From Gammaproteobacteria bacterium (GTDB lineage: Bacteria; Pseudomonadota; Gammaproteobacteria; Enterobacterales; Alteromonadaceae), in the NCBI GenBank assembly GCA_027484495.1, contig JAIXSW010000519.1, positions 1-20,548 on the forward strand: a stretch of DNA of 20,548 bases, in the 5' to 3' direction. A program made the position numbers and the translations under genes. Shown here piece after piece: positions 1 through 7,060 of this stretch; position 1 is the first letter of the stretch; the number at the start of each line of letters is the position of its first letter. A model generated the notes under the pieces. The model made no database searches. It was not told where the DNA came from and saw only the letters and a list, made by a program, of their open reading frames with translations.

Positions 1-578
1 TAGTCCACCGCACAGCCCCGCAGTAACAAGGGTTCGGCAATTTCATGTTCGAGCTGATGCGCCAGATACCCGGCCTGATGCTGTTTGCCTTGTTGATCCA
101 CCAGCAATAAAAAGTCGACCCCACCGAGGTGTGCCACCCAGGCATCTGCACTACTGAGCGCAATGATGCCCTGATGCTGGCTGGCTGCCTGATTTAACCG
201 CCGTGCGATCTGACTCAGCACCAGATTGGCGTGGCTGTACCCCAGTAGCTGATTGACCCGGTCAAAGCGTTCGATTTTCAGTAGTACCAAGGCCAGCTGT
301 GCCTGCGGATGCTCTGAGATAAACTGTTGGAAGTCTTGCCGGGCCAGCCATTTGTTCGGCAAACCGGTCATTTCATCATGTAATAACTGATAAGGCGGCG
401 TTGCGGGCGGATTGTCAGGCTGCACGCTGTTACCACGCCACCACAACAGGGTGGTGGTCAGCCAGCCGATGGCACAGAGCAACAAAGCGGCCCATAACCA
501 CATAGTGTTGGCGGACTCCGGTGATTGTGCGGCAACCGGAACCGAGGCGACCAGCAATACAGCGGCAAATCGTCTCAT
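1..578 (-). CDS. Membrane GGDEF-type protein with degenerate catalytic motif (3' part missing)
   Basis: The gene runs off the left edge; 192 residues from the ATG at 578 are visible. Residues 1-18 look like a signal peptide or first membrane helix. A second hydrophobic helix follows at about 26-47, so the rest should be cytoplasmic. From residue 68 (HDEMTGLPNKW) the protein matches the start of a GGDEF domain. The signature is GGVDF at 152-156 instead of GGDEF, and the metal-binding Asp strand (usually LDLD) reads LKIE. No RxxD inhibitory site precedes it. Diguanylate cyclase activity is therefore unlikely. Such domains are often regulatory and fused to a C-terminal EAL phosphodiesterase domain, which would lie outside the window. 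The gene begins 80 nt after the hutI stop on the same strand, with no obvious terminator between, so it may be cotranscribed with hutI. The family call is firm; the precise role is unknown. Confidence 0.8.
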   Translation of the reverse strand, partial: MRRFAAVLLVASVPVAAQSPESANTMWLWAALLLCAIGWLTTTLLWWRGNSVQPDNPPATPPYQLLHDEMTGLPNKWLARQDFQQFISEHPQAQLALVLLKIERFDRVNQLLGYSHANLVLSQIARRLNQAASQHQGIIALSSADAWVAHLGGVDFLLLVDQQGKQHQAGYLAHQLEHEIAEPLLLRGCAVD

Positions 579-658
579 CTGGTGGACACCTGCAAAGACT
601 GTTTTTTGCTGAGCTTACGCTTTTTTGTCTGCTTGTAAAGCGACGCAATCATGCGGAT

Positions 659-1888
659 TTAGCCGGGATTCACGACCTTGCCGCCGATCACCAGCTGCCG
701 CAGCTGGCTGACGCCAAACTGATAACACAGCTCCGCCGGCTGGCTCACCTGATACAAGGCAAAATCAGCCCGAAGGCCGGTCCGCAGCACACCACGGTCG
801 CTCAGCGCAAGGGCTTGGGCCGCATGTCGCGTCACACCCGCCAACGCTTCGGCCGGCGTCAGCCGGAACAATGTGCAGGCCATATTCAGCATCAAAGGCA
901 GGTTACATAACGGCGAAGTGCCAGGGTTGAGATCTGTCGACACCGCCATCGGCACCTGATACTGACGCAACAAGTCAATTGGCGGCATTTTGGTCTCACG
1001 CAGGAAATAATAAGCGCCCGGCAACAGCACCGCGACGGTGCCGGCACTGGCCATCTTGGCGACATCCGTTTCGGTCAGATATTCAATATGGTCAGCCGAC
1101 AAACCGCCGAATTCGGCCACCAGACTGGCGCCGCCCAGGCTCGACAGCTGCTCAGCATGCGCCTTCACTGGCAGACCAAGCGCACGGGCCTTGTTAAACA
1201 AACGCCGGCTTTGCGCGACGGAAAAACCGATGCCTTCACAGAATACATCCACCGCATCGACAAGGCCTGCGTCATGCAGCTCAGGGAGCATGCTGTCGAC
1301 CACTAAATCCATGTAACCATCGCTGTCGCCGCTGTATTCAGGCGGTAACGCATGCGCGCCAAGAAAAGTCGTTTGGATCGTAACCGGATGATGTTCGCCG
1401 AGCAACCGCGCCACTTCGAGGATTTTGCGTTCATTCGCCAGGTCGAGGCCATAACCGGATTTAATCTCGACACAAGTCACACCTTGCGCCAGCAGCGCGT
1501 TCAGCCGGTTTTTCCCCAGCACAAACAGCTCTTCATGCGATGCAGCCCGGGTGGCGGCCACCGTGGATTTAATCCCGCCGCCACTTTCAGCGATTTGTTG
1601 GTAAGTGGCACCGTTTAAGCGCAGCTCAAATTCATTGGCGCGACTGCCGGCATACACCAGATGGGTATGACAATCGATAAAACCCGGCAACAACCAGCCG
1701 CCCTGCCCATCAAAAGTTGGCGTCGCCAGTGCATCGTAAGACGGCAGCTCCGCACGCGGGCCACAAAACGCAATCAAGCCATCACGGATAGCCAGGACCG
1801 CCTGTTCCACAGCACCATAAGAACCGGGTCGCTGCGGATCCATAGTGGCGATATTGACATTGTGCCAAATGGCATCGAAGTGCTGCAT
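659..1888 (-). CDS. hutI: Imidazolonepropionase
   Basis: HutI hydrolyses 4-imidazolone-5-propanoate to N-formimino-L-glutamate, the third step of histidine degradation, in the cytoplasm. The 409-residue length is normal for the family. It shows amidohydrolase features: the metal-binding HxH at His74/His76 (IDCHTHLVYAG), the GGGI segment, KAHAEQLS, SADHIEYL and STDLNPGTSP near the C-terminus. The ATG at 1888 is preceded by AGGA at suitable spacing (CAGGATTAGATT-ATG). The gene is divergent from hutC across a 193-bp region containing the probable HutC operator. hutH, hutU and hutG are not present in the window and must be elsewhere or absent. Confidence 0.96.
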   Translation of the reverse strand: MQHFDAIWHNVNIATMDPQRPGSYGAVEQAVLAIRDGLIAFCGPRAELPSYDALATPTFDGQGGWLLPGFIDCHTHLVYAGSRANEFELRLNGATYQQIAESGGGIKSTVAATRAASHEELFVLGKNRLNALLAQGVTCVEIKSGYGLDLANERKILEVARLLGEHHPVTIQTTFLGAHALPPEYSGDSDGYMDLVVDSMLPELHDAGLVDAVDVFCEGIGFSVAQSRRLFNKARALGLPVKAHAEQLSSLGGASLVAEFGGLSADHIEYLTETDVAKMASAGTVAVLLPGAYYFLRETKMPPIDLLRQYQVPMAVSTDLNPGTSPLCNLPLMLNMACTLFRLTPAEALAGVTRHAAQALALSDRGVLRTGLRADFALYQVSQPAELCYQFGVSQLRQLVIGGKVVNPG

Positions 1889-1992
1889 AATCTAATCCTG
1901 TTGATTGTTCACGTTTTGCGCCTGCCGGGCTCACACTTTGCGCTGTATTACCGGCACCGCGGGCACCGATCGCTGCGCAGATCTCAGCAATA

Positions 1993-2020
1993 ATTCTACC
2001 GCACTCACTTGTATATACAA
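1993..2020 (-). promoter_or_regulatory. Candidate sigma-70 promoter of hutI
   Basis: Read on the minus strand, a -35 element TTGTAT (2020-2015), a 16-bp spacer and a -10 element TAGAAT (1998-1993) lie upstream of hutI, giving a 5' leader of roughly 95 nt. The -35 hexamer is half of the TTGTATATACAA palindrome, so a repressor bound there would block polymerase. This is assigned by eye and has no transcript support. Confidence 0.5.
2009..2020. promoter_or_regulatory. Probable HutC operator (TTGTATATACAA)
   Basis: A perfect 12-bp palindrome, TTGTATATACAA, sits between the divergent hutI and hutC genes. Palindromes with a TGTATATACA-like core are known HutC targets in other proteobacteria, and HutC is released by urocanate. 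A second interleaved inverted repeat, CACTTG (2006-2011) and CAAGTG (2022-2027), surrounds it. The palindrome supplies the -35 of promoter candidates in both directions, which suggests joint repression of hutI and autorepression of hutC. Confidence 0.7.
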
Positions 2021-2037
2021 TCAAGTGCCGCTATTTT
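2009..2037 (+). promoter_or_regulatory. Candidate sigma-70 promoter of hutC
   Basis: On the plus strand the left half of the palindrome, TTGTAT (2009-2014), is followed after 17 bp by TATTTT (2032-2037), placing transcription start near 2044 and leaving about 38 nt before the hutC ATG. The -10 is weak, so this is a tentative call supported mainly by the mirrored arrangement with the hutI promoter. Confidence 0.4.
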
Positions 2038-2081
2038 TTGCTGCACATTCCGCACATATTTTCAGCCCAGAGCGCAACCCG

Positions 2082-2813
2082 ATGCAACGCAGCAACGACA
2101 GCGGCACACCCAAATTCGCCGCCATCAAAGAGTTTATCCTTAGTCAGATTGAAAGCGGCAACTGGCCGGAACATAGCCGCGTACCGTCAGAACATGAACT
2201 GTGTGACCAGTTTGCCGTCAGCCGGATGACAGCCCGGCGCGCCTTACAGGAACTGACCGAGCAAGGTGTTTTGTACCGCACGCAGGGAGTCGGTAGTTTT
2301 GTCGCATCACCAAAATCGCAATCCGCATTGCTGGAGATCCGCAATATCGCCGATGAAATTCAGGCGCGCGGCCATTTCCACAGCGCACGGCTGGTTCAGC
2401 TGACTAGTCTGCCGTGCCCCACCGTGGTTGCCACAGCGTTAGGCCTGGTCCGCAACGAACCGGTGTTTTTCTCACTGATTGTACATTTTGATAACCAGAC
2501 CCCGCTGCAGCTGGAAGCGCGGTATGTTAATCCCAAGATGGTGCCTTTGTACCTGCAGCAGGATTTCGCTTTTCAGACCCCCCACGAATATCTGAGTGCT
2601 GTTGCGCCGCTGACCGAAGCCGATCACATTGTCGAGGCGGTCTTAGCCGACGAATTTACCTGTAAGCATCTGAAAATCAGTGCACACGAGCCGTGCCTGC
2701 GGCTCACCCGCCGTACATTCAGCCGCGAAGGTGCGGTCAGTTTTGCTTATTTAACTTCGGCCGGCAGCCGTTACCGACTGGGCGGGCACCTGAATATCAC
2801 TGCGGTAAAATGA
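2082..2813 (+). CDS. hutC: Histidine utilisation repressor, GntR/HutC subfamily
   Basis: HutC is a transcriptional repressor of histidine utilisation genes that is relieved by urocanate. The 243-residue product has an N-terminal GntR winged helix-turn-helix (about residues 10-77, with VPSEHELCDQFAVSRMTARR and the wing YRTQGVGSFVA) and a C-terminal UTRA ligand-binding domain (about 95-235). The reading frame is open back to 1905, but that extension lies in the promoter/operator region and has no family similarity. The ATG at 2082 gives a normal start (MQRSNDSGTPKF) and length. The Shine-Dalgarno sequence is poor (AGCGCAACCCG). Position beside hutI and the palindromic operator support hutC rather than another UTRA regulator. 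Confidence 0.92.
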   Translation: MQRSNDSGTPKFAAIKEFILSQIESGNWPEHSRVPSEHELCDQFAVSRMTARRALQELTEQGVLYRTQGVGSFVASPKSQSALLEIRNIADEIQARGHFHSARLVQLTSLPCPTVVATALGLVRNEPVFFSLIVHFDNQTPLQLEARYVNPKMVPLYLQQDFAFQTPHEYLSAVAPLTEADHIVEAVLADEFTCKHLKISAHEPCLRLTRRTFSREGAVSFAYLTSAGSRYRLGGHLNITAVK

Positions 2814-3071
2814 CGGGAAAGGCCGCAACAGCCGCTGTTTCAGACATGACACCGGCCTCATCTGAAGATGGTGTTCCGCTGCCTTTACCGACAATTCGCT
2901 GCCTGTTCAGTACCAACTCTGCCATTTTCCATTATGCATTTTTTCTGATTCACTGGCTGGACCAGCAGATTTAACTCTGTTAACTTCCTGATCCTCTTTG
3001 CATAACTATGAACTTCGTCAATACTAAAATCACTCCAGACGAAGAAGACAAATGAGACAACAGGATCAGAC

Positions 3072-5096
3072 ATGAAACTCACCGTGGCTCACAAAGTCAT
3101 CCTCGGCTTTGGCTTTATTGCACTACTGTTATTATTCGCCAGCTTATCTTCACTATGGAGCTTTGCCGTAGTGTCTGATTCGGGTAGCCGGGTCAACGAC
3201 ATTGCCGTGCCCGTGCAACAGCAAAGTAATCAGGCCCAGATCCAGTTGTTAAAACTCGGCAAGTTATCTGCGTTGGGCTTTATGGCCGATCAGGCTAAAA
3301 CCATCAGTCAGTTTCAAACGGACTTCGACAACGCCAATAATGATTACCAGCAAAAGGTCACCGCACTACGCGCCCTGACTGCATCGGATCCAACGCTGCA
3401 TAAAGCACTGACCACCGCAGATCAACAACATGACCTGTACAGCACTGCCGTCAACAATATGTTTAAAGCCAAACTGGCAACTTTGCAGACTGGTGAAGCT
3501 GCTGCGGCTGAGTTGAAACAATTGGTCCAGCTGATTGACGACGCCGGCGCCACACTGGTGGATTTGTCTTATCTGGAAACTCCGGGCAAAAAAGCCCAGA
3601 TTGAACTGCTGGCAGGTGCGGCAGCCCGGGTCGACGGTCAATTGCTGTCGCTGATGCAAACAGTGCGGGAGACCGCTACCTTTACCGAATTGGCCCAGCT
3701 GACTGAAAGCCAGCAAAACATTGAATTCGCCTTAAGTGACATGCAGGGAAATCTGGATTACATCGGCAATTTGGTGGACGAAGTGGATGCCACTGACTTA
3801 TGGCAAACTTTTAATGAGCAGCTCAGCGCGGTCAAAGCCAGGGTCGCAACAGAGCAAAATCTGGTCAGCCTGAAACAACAGCAACTGACCGCATTGCAGG
3901 ATGCCCGCACCCAGCTGGCAAATTCAGAGCAGTCGATTGGCCTTGCCATTGCGGCACTTGATCAGCTGCTCAAAGCCGCAGATCAACAATTTACCAGCCT
4001 GCAGGCCGAAGTGTCTTCTGCTTTATCTTTTGGCAAGGCCCGCACCATCGTCATCATGGTAGTGCTGGTGGTGCTGGCAGGCGGCGCGGCATTTCTGACC
4101 ATCAATGCCATGTTAAAACCTTTGGCAGGTATCAACAAAGTGCTGGGTGACGTCGCAGGGGGTGATTTAACACGGCGTCTGCATATTGTGCAGGAAGACG
4201 AATTTGGCGCCTTGTCGGCCAAGGTCAACAGCCTGATCGAAGCGCTTAGTCAGCTGATCCACCGGATTGTCGACAGTTCTGGTGAGCTTGAGCACAATGC
4301 CAGTCGCTCCAGAGATGAAGTGCAGGAAATTAACCGCGCGTTGCAAACGCAACAGACTCAAATCAATGACGTCAACCAGACTACGCAGCAGCTGAACGAC
4401 AATACCCACAACATCGCAAAGCAAGCCGAACAAGCAGTAGAAGAAATGCAGCATGCGCTGGGGCAAAGTCAGCAAATCGATAAAATATCCAGTGAAAACA
4501 ATACACTGATCAGCGGACTTGCTGGGCAGCTGGCCAGCACCGCGGACATCATGCTGAAGGTCAACACTCACTCCAATAACATTGGCGGTATCCTCGCCAC
4601 CATCCGTGGTATTGCCGAACAAACCAATCTGCTGGCGCTGAACGCAGCGATTGAAGCGGCCCGCGCCGGTGAACAAGGCCGTGGTTTTGCTGTTGTTGCT
4701 GATGAAGTACGGTCGCTTGCGGTTCGTAGTCAGGCCGCAGTTGATGAAATACGCCAGATGATCCAAACGCTGCAACAGGAAAGTACTGCAGCGGTCAGCG
4801 CGATCAACCGCGGCAAGACTGATGCCGAATACTGTGTGAATCATACGGCTGATTTGGTGCAATCACTCGGTCACGTCAATCAGGCCATCAGTCAGATGCA
4901 TCACATCAGTACCGCGATTGCCAGCGCAACCCAACAACAGCTGGCGCTTGGTGATTTGATTTCCGACCACATGAGTGCAATGGTCCAACTTTCTGACCAA
5001 AGTTCTGAAAAAGCCGACCGAACGCTGGAACATAGCGCAGCAGTCAGTGACAACGCCGCTCAGCTGACAGCCGCCATCAGTACTTTCAAAATCTGA
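3072..5096 (+). CDS. Methyl-accepting chemotaxis protein
   Basis: This is a 674-residue transmembrane chemoreceptor that signals to CheA/CheW. The layout is TM1 at about residues 9-31, a periplasmic sensor region of about 290 residues that looks entirely helical, TM2 at about 324-347, HAMP at about 348-400, and a signalling domain to the C-terminus. The conserved hairpin tip is clear (E516-Q517-T518-N519-LLALNAAIEAARAGE, then GRGFAVVADEVR). No CheR/CheB docking pentapeptide is present; the protein ends STFKI. The start has AGGA eight bases upstream. The ligand cannot be read from sequence. The gene sits 258 nt after hutC, so a link to histidine or urocanate sensing is possible but speculative. 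I saw no sigma-28 promoter upstream. Confidence 0.95.
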   Translation: MKLTVAHKVILGFGFIALLLLFASLSSLWSFAVVSDSGSRVNDIAVPVQQQSNQAQIQLLKLGKLSALGFMADQAKTISQFQTDFDNANNDYQQKVTALRALTASDPTLHKALTTADQQHDLYSTAVNNMFKAKLATLQTGEAAAAELKQLVQLIDDAGATLVDLSYLETPGKKAQIELLAGAAARVDGQLLSLMQTVRETATFTELAQLTESQQNIEFALSDMQGNLDYIGNLVDEVDATDLWQTFNEQLSAVKARVATEQNLVSLKQQQLTALQDARTQLANSEQSIGLAIAALDQLLKAADQQFTSLQAEVSSALSFGKARTIVIMVVLVVLAGGAAFLTINAMLKPLAGINKVLGDVAGGDLTRRLHIVQEDEFGALSAKVNSLIEALSQLIHRIVDSSGELEHNASRSRDEVQEINRALQTQQTQINDVNQTTQQLNDNTHNIAKQAEQAVEEMQHALGQSQQIDKISSENNTLISGLAGQLASTADIMLKVNTHSNNIGGILATIRGIAEQTNLLALNAAIEAARAGEQGRGFAVVADEVRSLAVRSQAAVDEIRQMIQTLQQESTAAVSAINRGKTDAEYCVNHTADLVQSLGHVNQAISQMHHISTAIASATQQQLALGDLISDHMSAMVQLSDQSSEKADRTLEHSAAVSDNAAQLTAAISTFKI

Positions 5097-5103
5097 CCCC
5101 TGC

Positions 5104-5127
5104 AGGCCCTGTCAGCAGACAGGGCCT
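5104..5127 (+). terminator. Hairpin after the chemoreceptor gene, terminator-like without a U tract
   Basis: AGGCCCTGTC and GACAGGGCCT form a perfect 10-bp stem with the 4-nt loop AGCA, starting 8 nt after the stop codon. Neither side has a T-run, so it may act with Rho or protect the mRNA 3' end rather than terminate intrinsically. Confidence 0.5.
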
Positions 5128-5442
5128 CCTCGCCCGCCCCCTTGCCTCCACATTGTCTGCCGGCAATGGCGATCTCAGCGCACTCGTCGGTTGCATTTAA
5201 CGGTTTTGACAACATTCGTAGCAGTGAATGGTTCAAAGCTGGCATGGCAAGCTCTATCTTTGGCTGCAATACATTAGACCGCGACAAAATGACCAGCAAA
5301 ACGCTTTGACTGCGTCTATCCAAGAGCCCGCTGGCTGGATGCACACAAGGTATGCTTCAAGCCGTCAAACCCTGCACTGGCGGGCCGGACGTCATCGTCT
5401 TCATCTGGTGCCGGAATTAAATTGCCACCGGGAGCACAAAAT

Positions 5443-5468
5443 AAAAAAAGGCTGGAGCAAGTCCAGCC
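5443..5468 (-). terminator. Intrinsic terminator, minus strand
   Basis: On the minus strand GGCTGGA, loop CTTGC, TCCAGCC is followed directly by seven T residues and then ATTTT. This is a standard Rho-independent terminator. It would end transcripts coming from the membrane protein gene at 5602-6153, or a small RNA starting in the 130 nt between them. Confidence 0.85.
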
Positions 5469-5601
5469 AGGCAGGCGGTGTTTCTACCCAATCCCGGGTA
5501 TTTGTATCGGTCCTTCAGCGTTGCACGCCTGATCAATTTGCCAAAACAGAGACAAAAAAACCTTACCGAACTTTGATATTGTGCCTAAAAAGTGATTTTT
5601 T

Positions 5602-6153
5602 TTAAGACTTTATCCAGTTCCGCAGTTGCTGCTGATCCAGAATGCGAATATTGGCTTCCAGTGCAAATATCTGTGCCGGACTCTTTATATTTTGCGGGAC
5701 TAACGCCAAAGCACTGTGACACTGATGACGTAACATCAGCTGAAAAATATGGCGCAAGTGCATGATATCCAGCGGCAGGTCAGCACCGGTCTGCACGTAA
5801 TACAGCACACCATATTCGCGTTGCAGATAGTAATTGGGTTCGCCCACCAACGGGCTTGCCGTCTGCTGACGCAAAAACTGCTGGGCTAAAGTACTGAAAT
5901 GATTGAATTCATCGTTGTCGCGCGGCACGACAAATAATGGCGAGCGATGAAAATCGACGCCAAACATCGCCAGCACGTTTAGTAACAATGCCAACAGCAG
6001 CATCCCGGAGAAAAACAGCAACAAAGGTTGCTGATACCACTGCTGACTGACCAGCATCGATTCTGCCGGGCTATCAAACAAATATACGAAGCCGGCGGCC
6101 ACCCCTAACGCTGTGCAACACCCCGACCCGAGTAGCCATTTATTGAGATCCAA
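5602..6153 (-). CDS. Two-helix membrane protein with a degenerate Mrr-like nuclease fold
   Basis: The 183-residue product has two hydrophobic helices (about residues 7-27 and 44-65) and a soluble domain of about 110 residues. The start is TTG at 6153, chosen because AGGA lies 9 nt upstream; the next ATG (residue 33) would remove the first helix. The soluble part resembles the Mrr/restriction endonuclease-like fold: a DEFNHF helix, then VLYYVQTG where active enzymes have VQCK, a helix, the strand ALALVP, and a tail IRILDQQQLRNWI matching the usual 'I.LIDG..L' ending. The catalytic Asp and the Lys of the QxK motif are not seen (QTG), so nuclease activity is unlikely. The fold assignment is pattern recognition only. 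It lies 109 nt after yeeZ on the same strand and ahead of a good terminator. Function is unknown. Confidence 0.75.
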   Translation of the reverse strand: MDLNKWLLGSGCCTALGVAAGFVYLFDSPAESMLVSQQWYQQPLLLFFSGMLLLALLLNVLAMFGVDFHRSPLFVVPRDNDEFNHFSTLAQQFLRQQTASPLVGEPNYYLQREYGVLYYVQTGADLPLDIMHLRHIFQLMLRHQCHSALALVPQNIKSPAQIFALEANIRILDQQQLRNWIKS

Positions 6154-6262
6154 CCGCAGTATCCTGAATCACGTTCCTATTCTGGCCATGCTGCCGTTTT
6201 ACTGCAGGAAAAAGACGATTAAGCTTTGATAAAATTCTGATATTGCTGCGAATAAATCTAAT

Positions 6263-7060
6263 TCAGAGACCGCCGGCATCGAGATGTTGGTAGCTAAACC
6301 CGGGCAGCTGCAAACTGAGCGCTGCGTTGACACGACGCGACGGCTCAGTCGCTGCGATAAATTGCGGTACCGTCAGTCGCTGTTGTTGACAGGCCGCGGT
6401 GTAAAACTCTGCTTTACTGCACTTGATCGGCGCGCACAGATTCACGACAGAGGCTGGAAAGGCGCCGTGATTCAGCAGCAAATTCAGCCAACGGCAGATA
6501 TCCGCGCTATGTACCAAATTCACTGGTTGCTCTGGGCCGGCCATCACGCCGCGCCGGGTGAAACCGGCCGGGTGCCGGCCAGGCCCAATCAAACCAGCCA
6601 GACGCAGCACATAACGCTGCGAAGCACACTGCGCTGCCTGCAGTACCAGTTGCTCAGCCTGCCAGAGTAGCTGTGCCCGAGGTTCAGGTCCGGGCGCATC
6701 AGCTTCACAAACCTCGCCAGCAAGGCCTGCATACACGCCGCTGGATGAACAGAGCACCAGCGCCTGTGCGGTATTGGCTTGCGCCAGCACAATTTGCAGC
6801 GATCGCAGATAGGACGCACCACCATCCTGCGCGGCGGCTGGCGGCATAGCCAGAATCAACCAGCTGTCAGGTAGCAGCTGACATATTTCTTGACTCAACG
6901 GACTCAGGCCATCCCATTGCAATGGCTGGATTTGGGCAGGTAATGTGGCCAGCCGTTCGCTGCTGCGCCGGCTGCCCCAAACCTGGTGTCCTTGTGTACT
7001 AAGCTGCACACCCAGCTGAGTGCCCAGCCAGCCACAACCAAGAATAACAACCGATGCCAT
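6263..7060 (-). CDS. yeeZ: NAD-dependent epimerase/dehydratase-like protein, YeeZ family
   Basis: This is a cytoplasmic extended-SDR-type protein of 265 residues. The N-terminal Rossmann motif is VVILGCGWLGTQL (Gly8, Gly10, Gly13). Later strands carry LILAMPPAA and VLCSSSGVYA, followed by VLRLAGLIGPGR and VHSADICRW, as in NAD(P)-binding sugar epimerase relatives. A YxxxK catalytic pair is not evident, which is usual for this subgroup. The substrate is unknown. The ATG overlaps the stop of the preceding yiiD-like gene (TAATG on the minus strand), so translation is probably coupled. It is the last gene of the yihY-pip-dtd-yiiD-yeeZ run. In E. coli yeeZ lies elsewhere, so its membership here is a lineage-specific arrangement. 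Confidence 0.85.
   Translation of the reverse strand: MASVVILGCGWLGTQLGVQLSTQGHQVWGSRRSSERLATLPAQIQPLQWDGLSPLSQEICQLLPDSWLILAMPPAAAQDGGASYLRSLQIVLAQANTAQALVLCSSSGVYAGLAGEVCEADAPGPEPRAQLLWQAEQLVLQAAQCASQRYVLRLAGLIGPGRHPAGFTRRGVMAGPEQPVNLVHSADICRWLNLLLNHGAFPASVVNLCAPIKCSKAEFYTAACQQQRLTVPQFIAATEPSRRVNAALSLQLPGFSYQHLDAGGL

Larger units (their letters stand above)
5097..5601. other. 505-bp stretch without a convincing gene
   Basis: Between the convergent chemoreceptor gene and the membrane protein gene there is no credible coding region. The one longer open frame (5228-5605, plus strand) has no ribosome binding site or recognisable protein features and runs through a terminator hairpin. The stretch holds a perfect hairpin after the chemoreceptor gene (5104-5127), an intrinsic terminator reading leftward (5443-5468) and roughly 130 nt of untranslated sequence between that terminator and the minus-strand stop at 5602. 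Confidence 0.7.

Noticed and set aside
1905..2081. N-terminal extension of HutC from an upstream in-frame ATG
   Set aside because: It covers the operator/promoter region and would add 59 residues with no similarity to GntR proteins; ATG 2082 gives the normal family length.
2814..3071. Sigma-28 (flagellar) promoter before the chemoreceptor
   Set aside because: No TAAAG-N15-GCCGATAA-like pair could be found; the sigma-70-like hexamers present are poor.
4167..4862. 231-codon antisense frame inside the chemoreceptor gene
   Set aside because: It is the reverse-strand shadow of the conserved signalling domain; composition follows the complementary codons and no protein family is evident.
5443..5601. 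c-di-GMP or other known riboswitch upstream of the leftward terminator
   Set aside because: I compared it by eye with known aptamer cores and found no match, and no gene lies downstream of the terminator on that strand.
5228..5605. 125-codon plus-strand open frame in the gene-free stretch
   Set aside because: No ribosome binding site, no recognisable domain, low-complexity mixed composition, and it runs through the intrinsic terminator at 5443-5468 and over the minus-strand stop at 5602.
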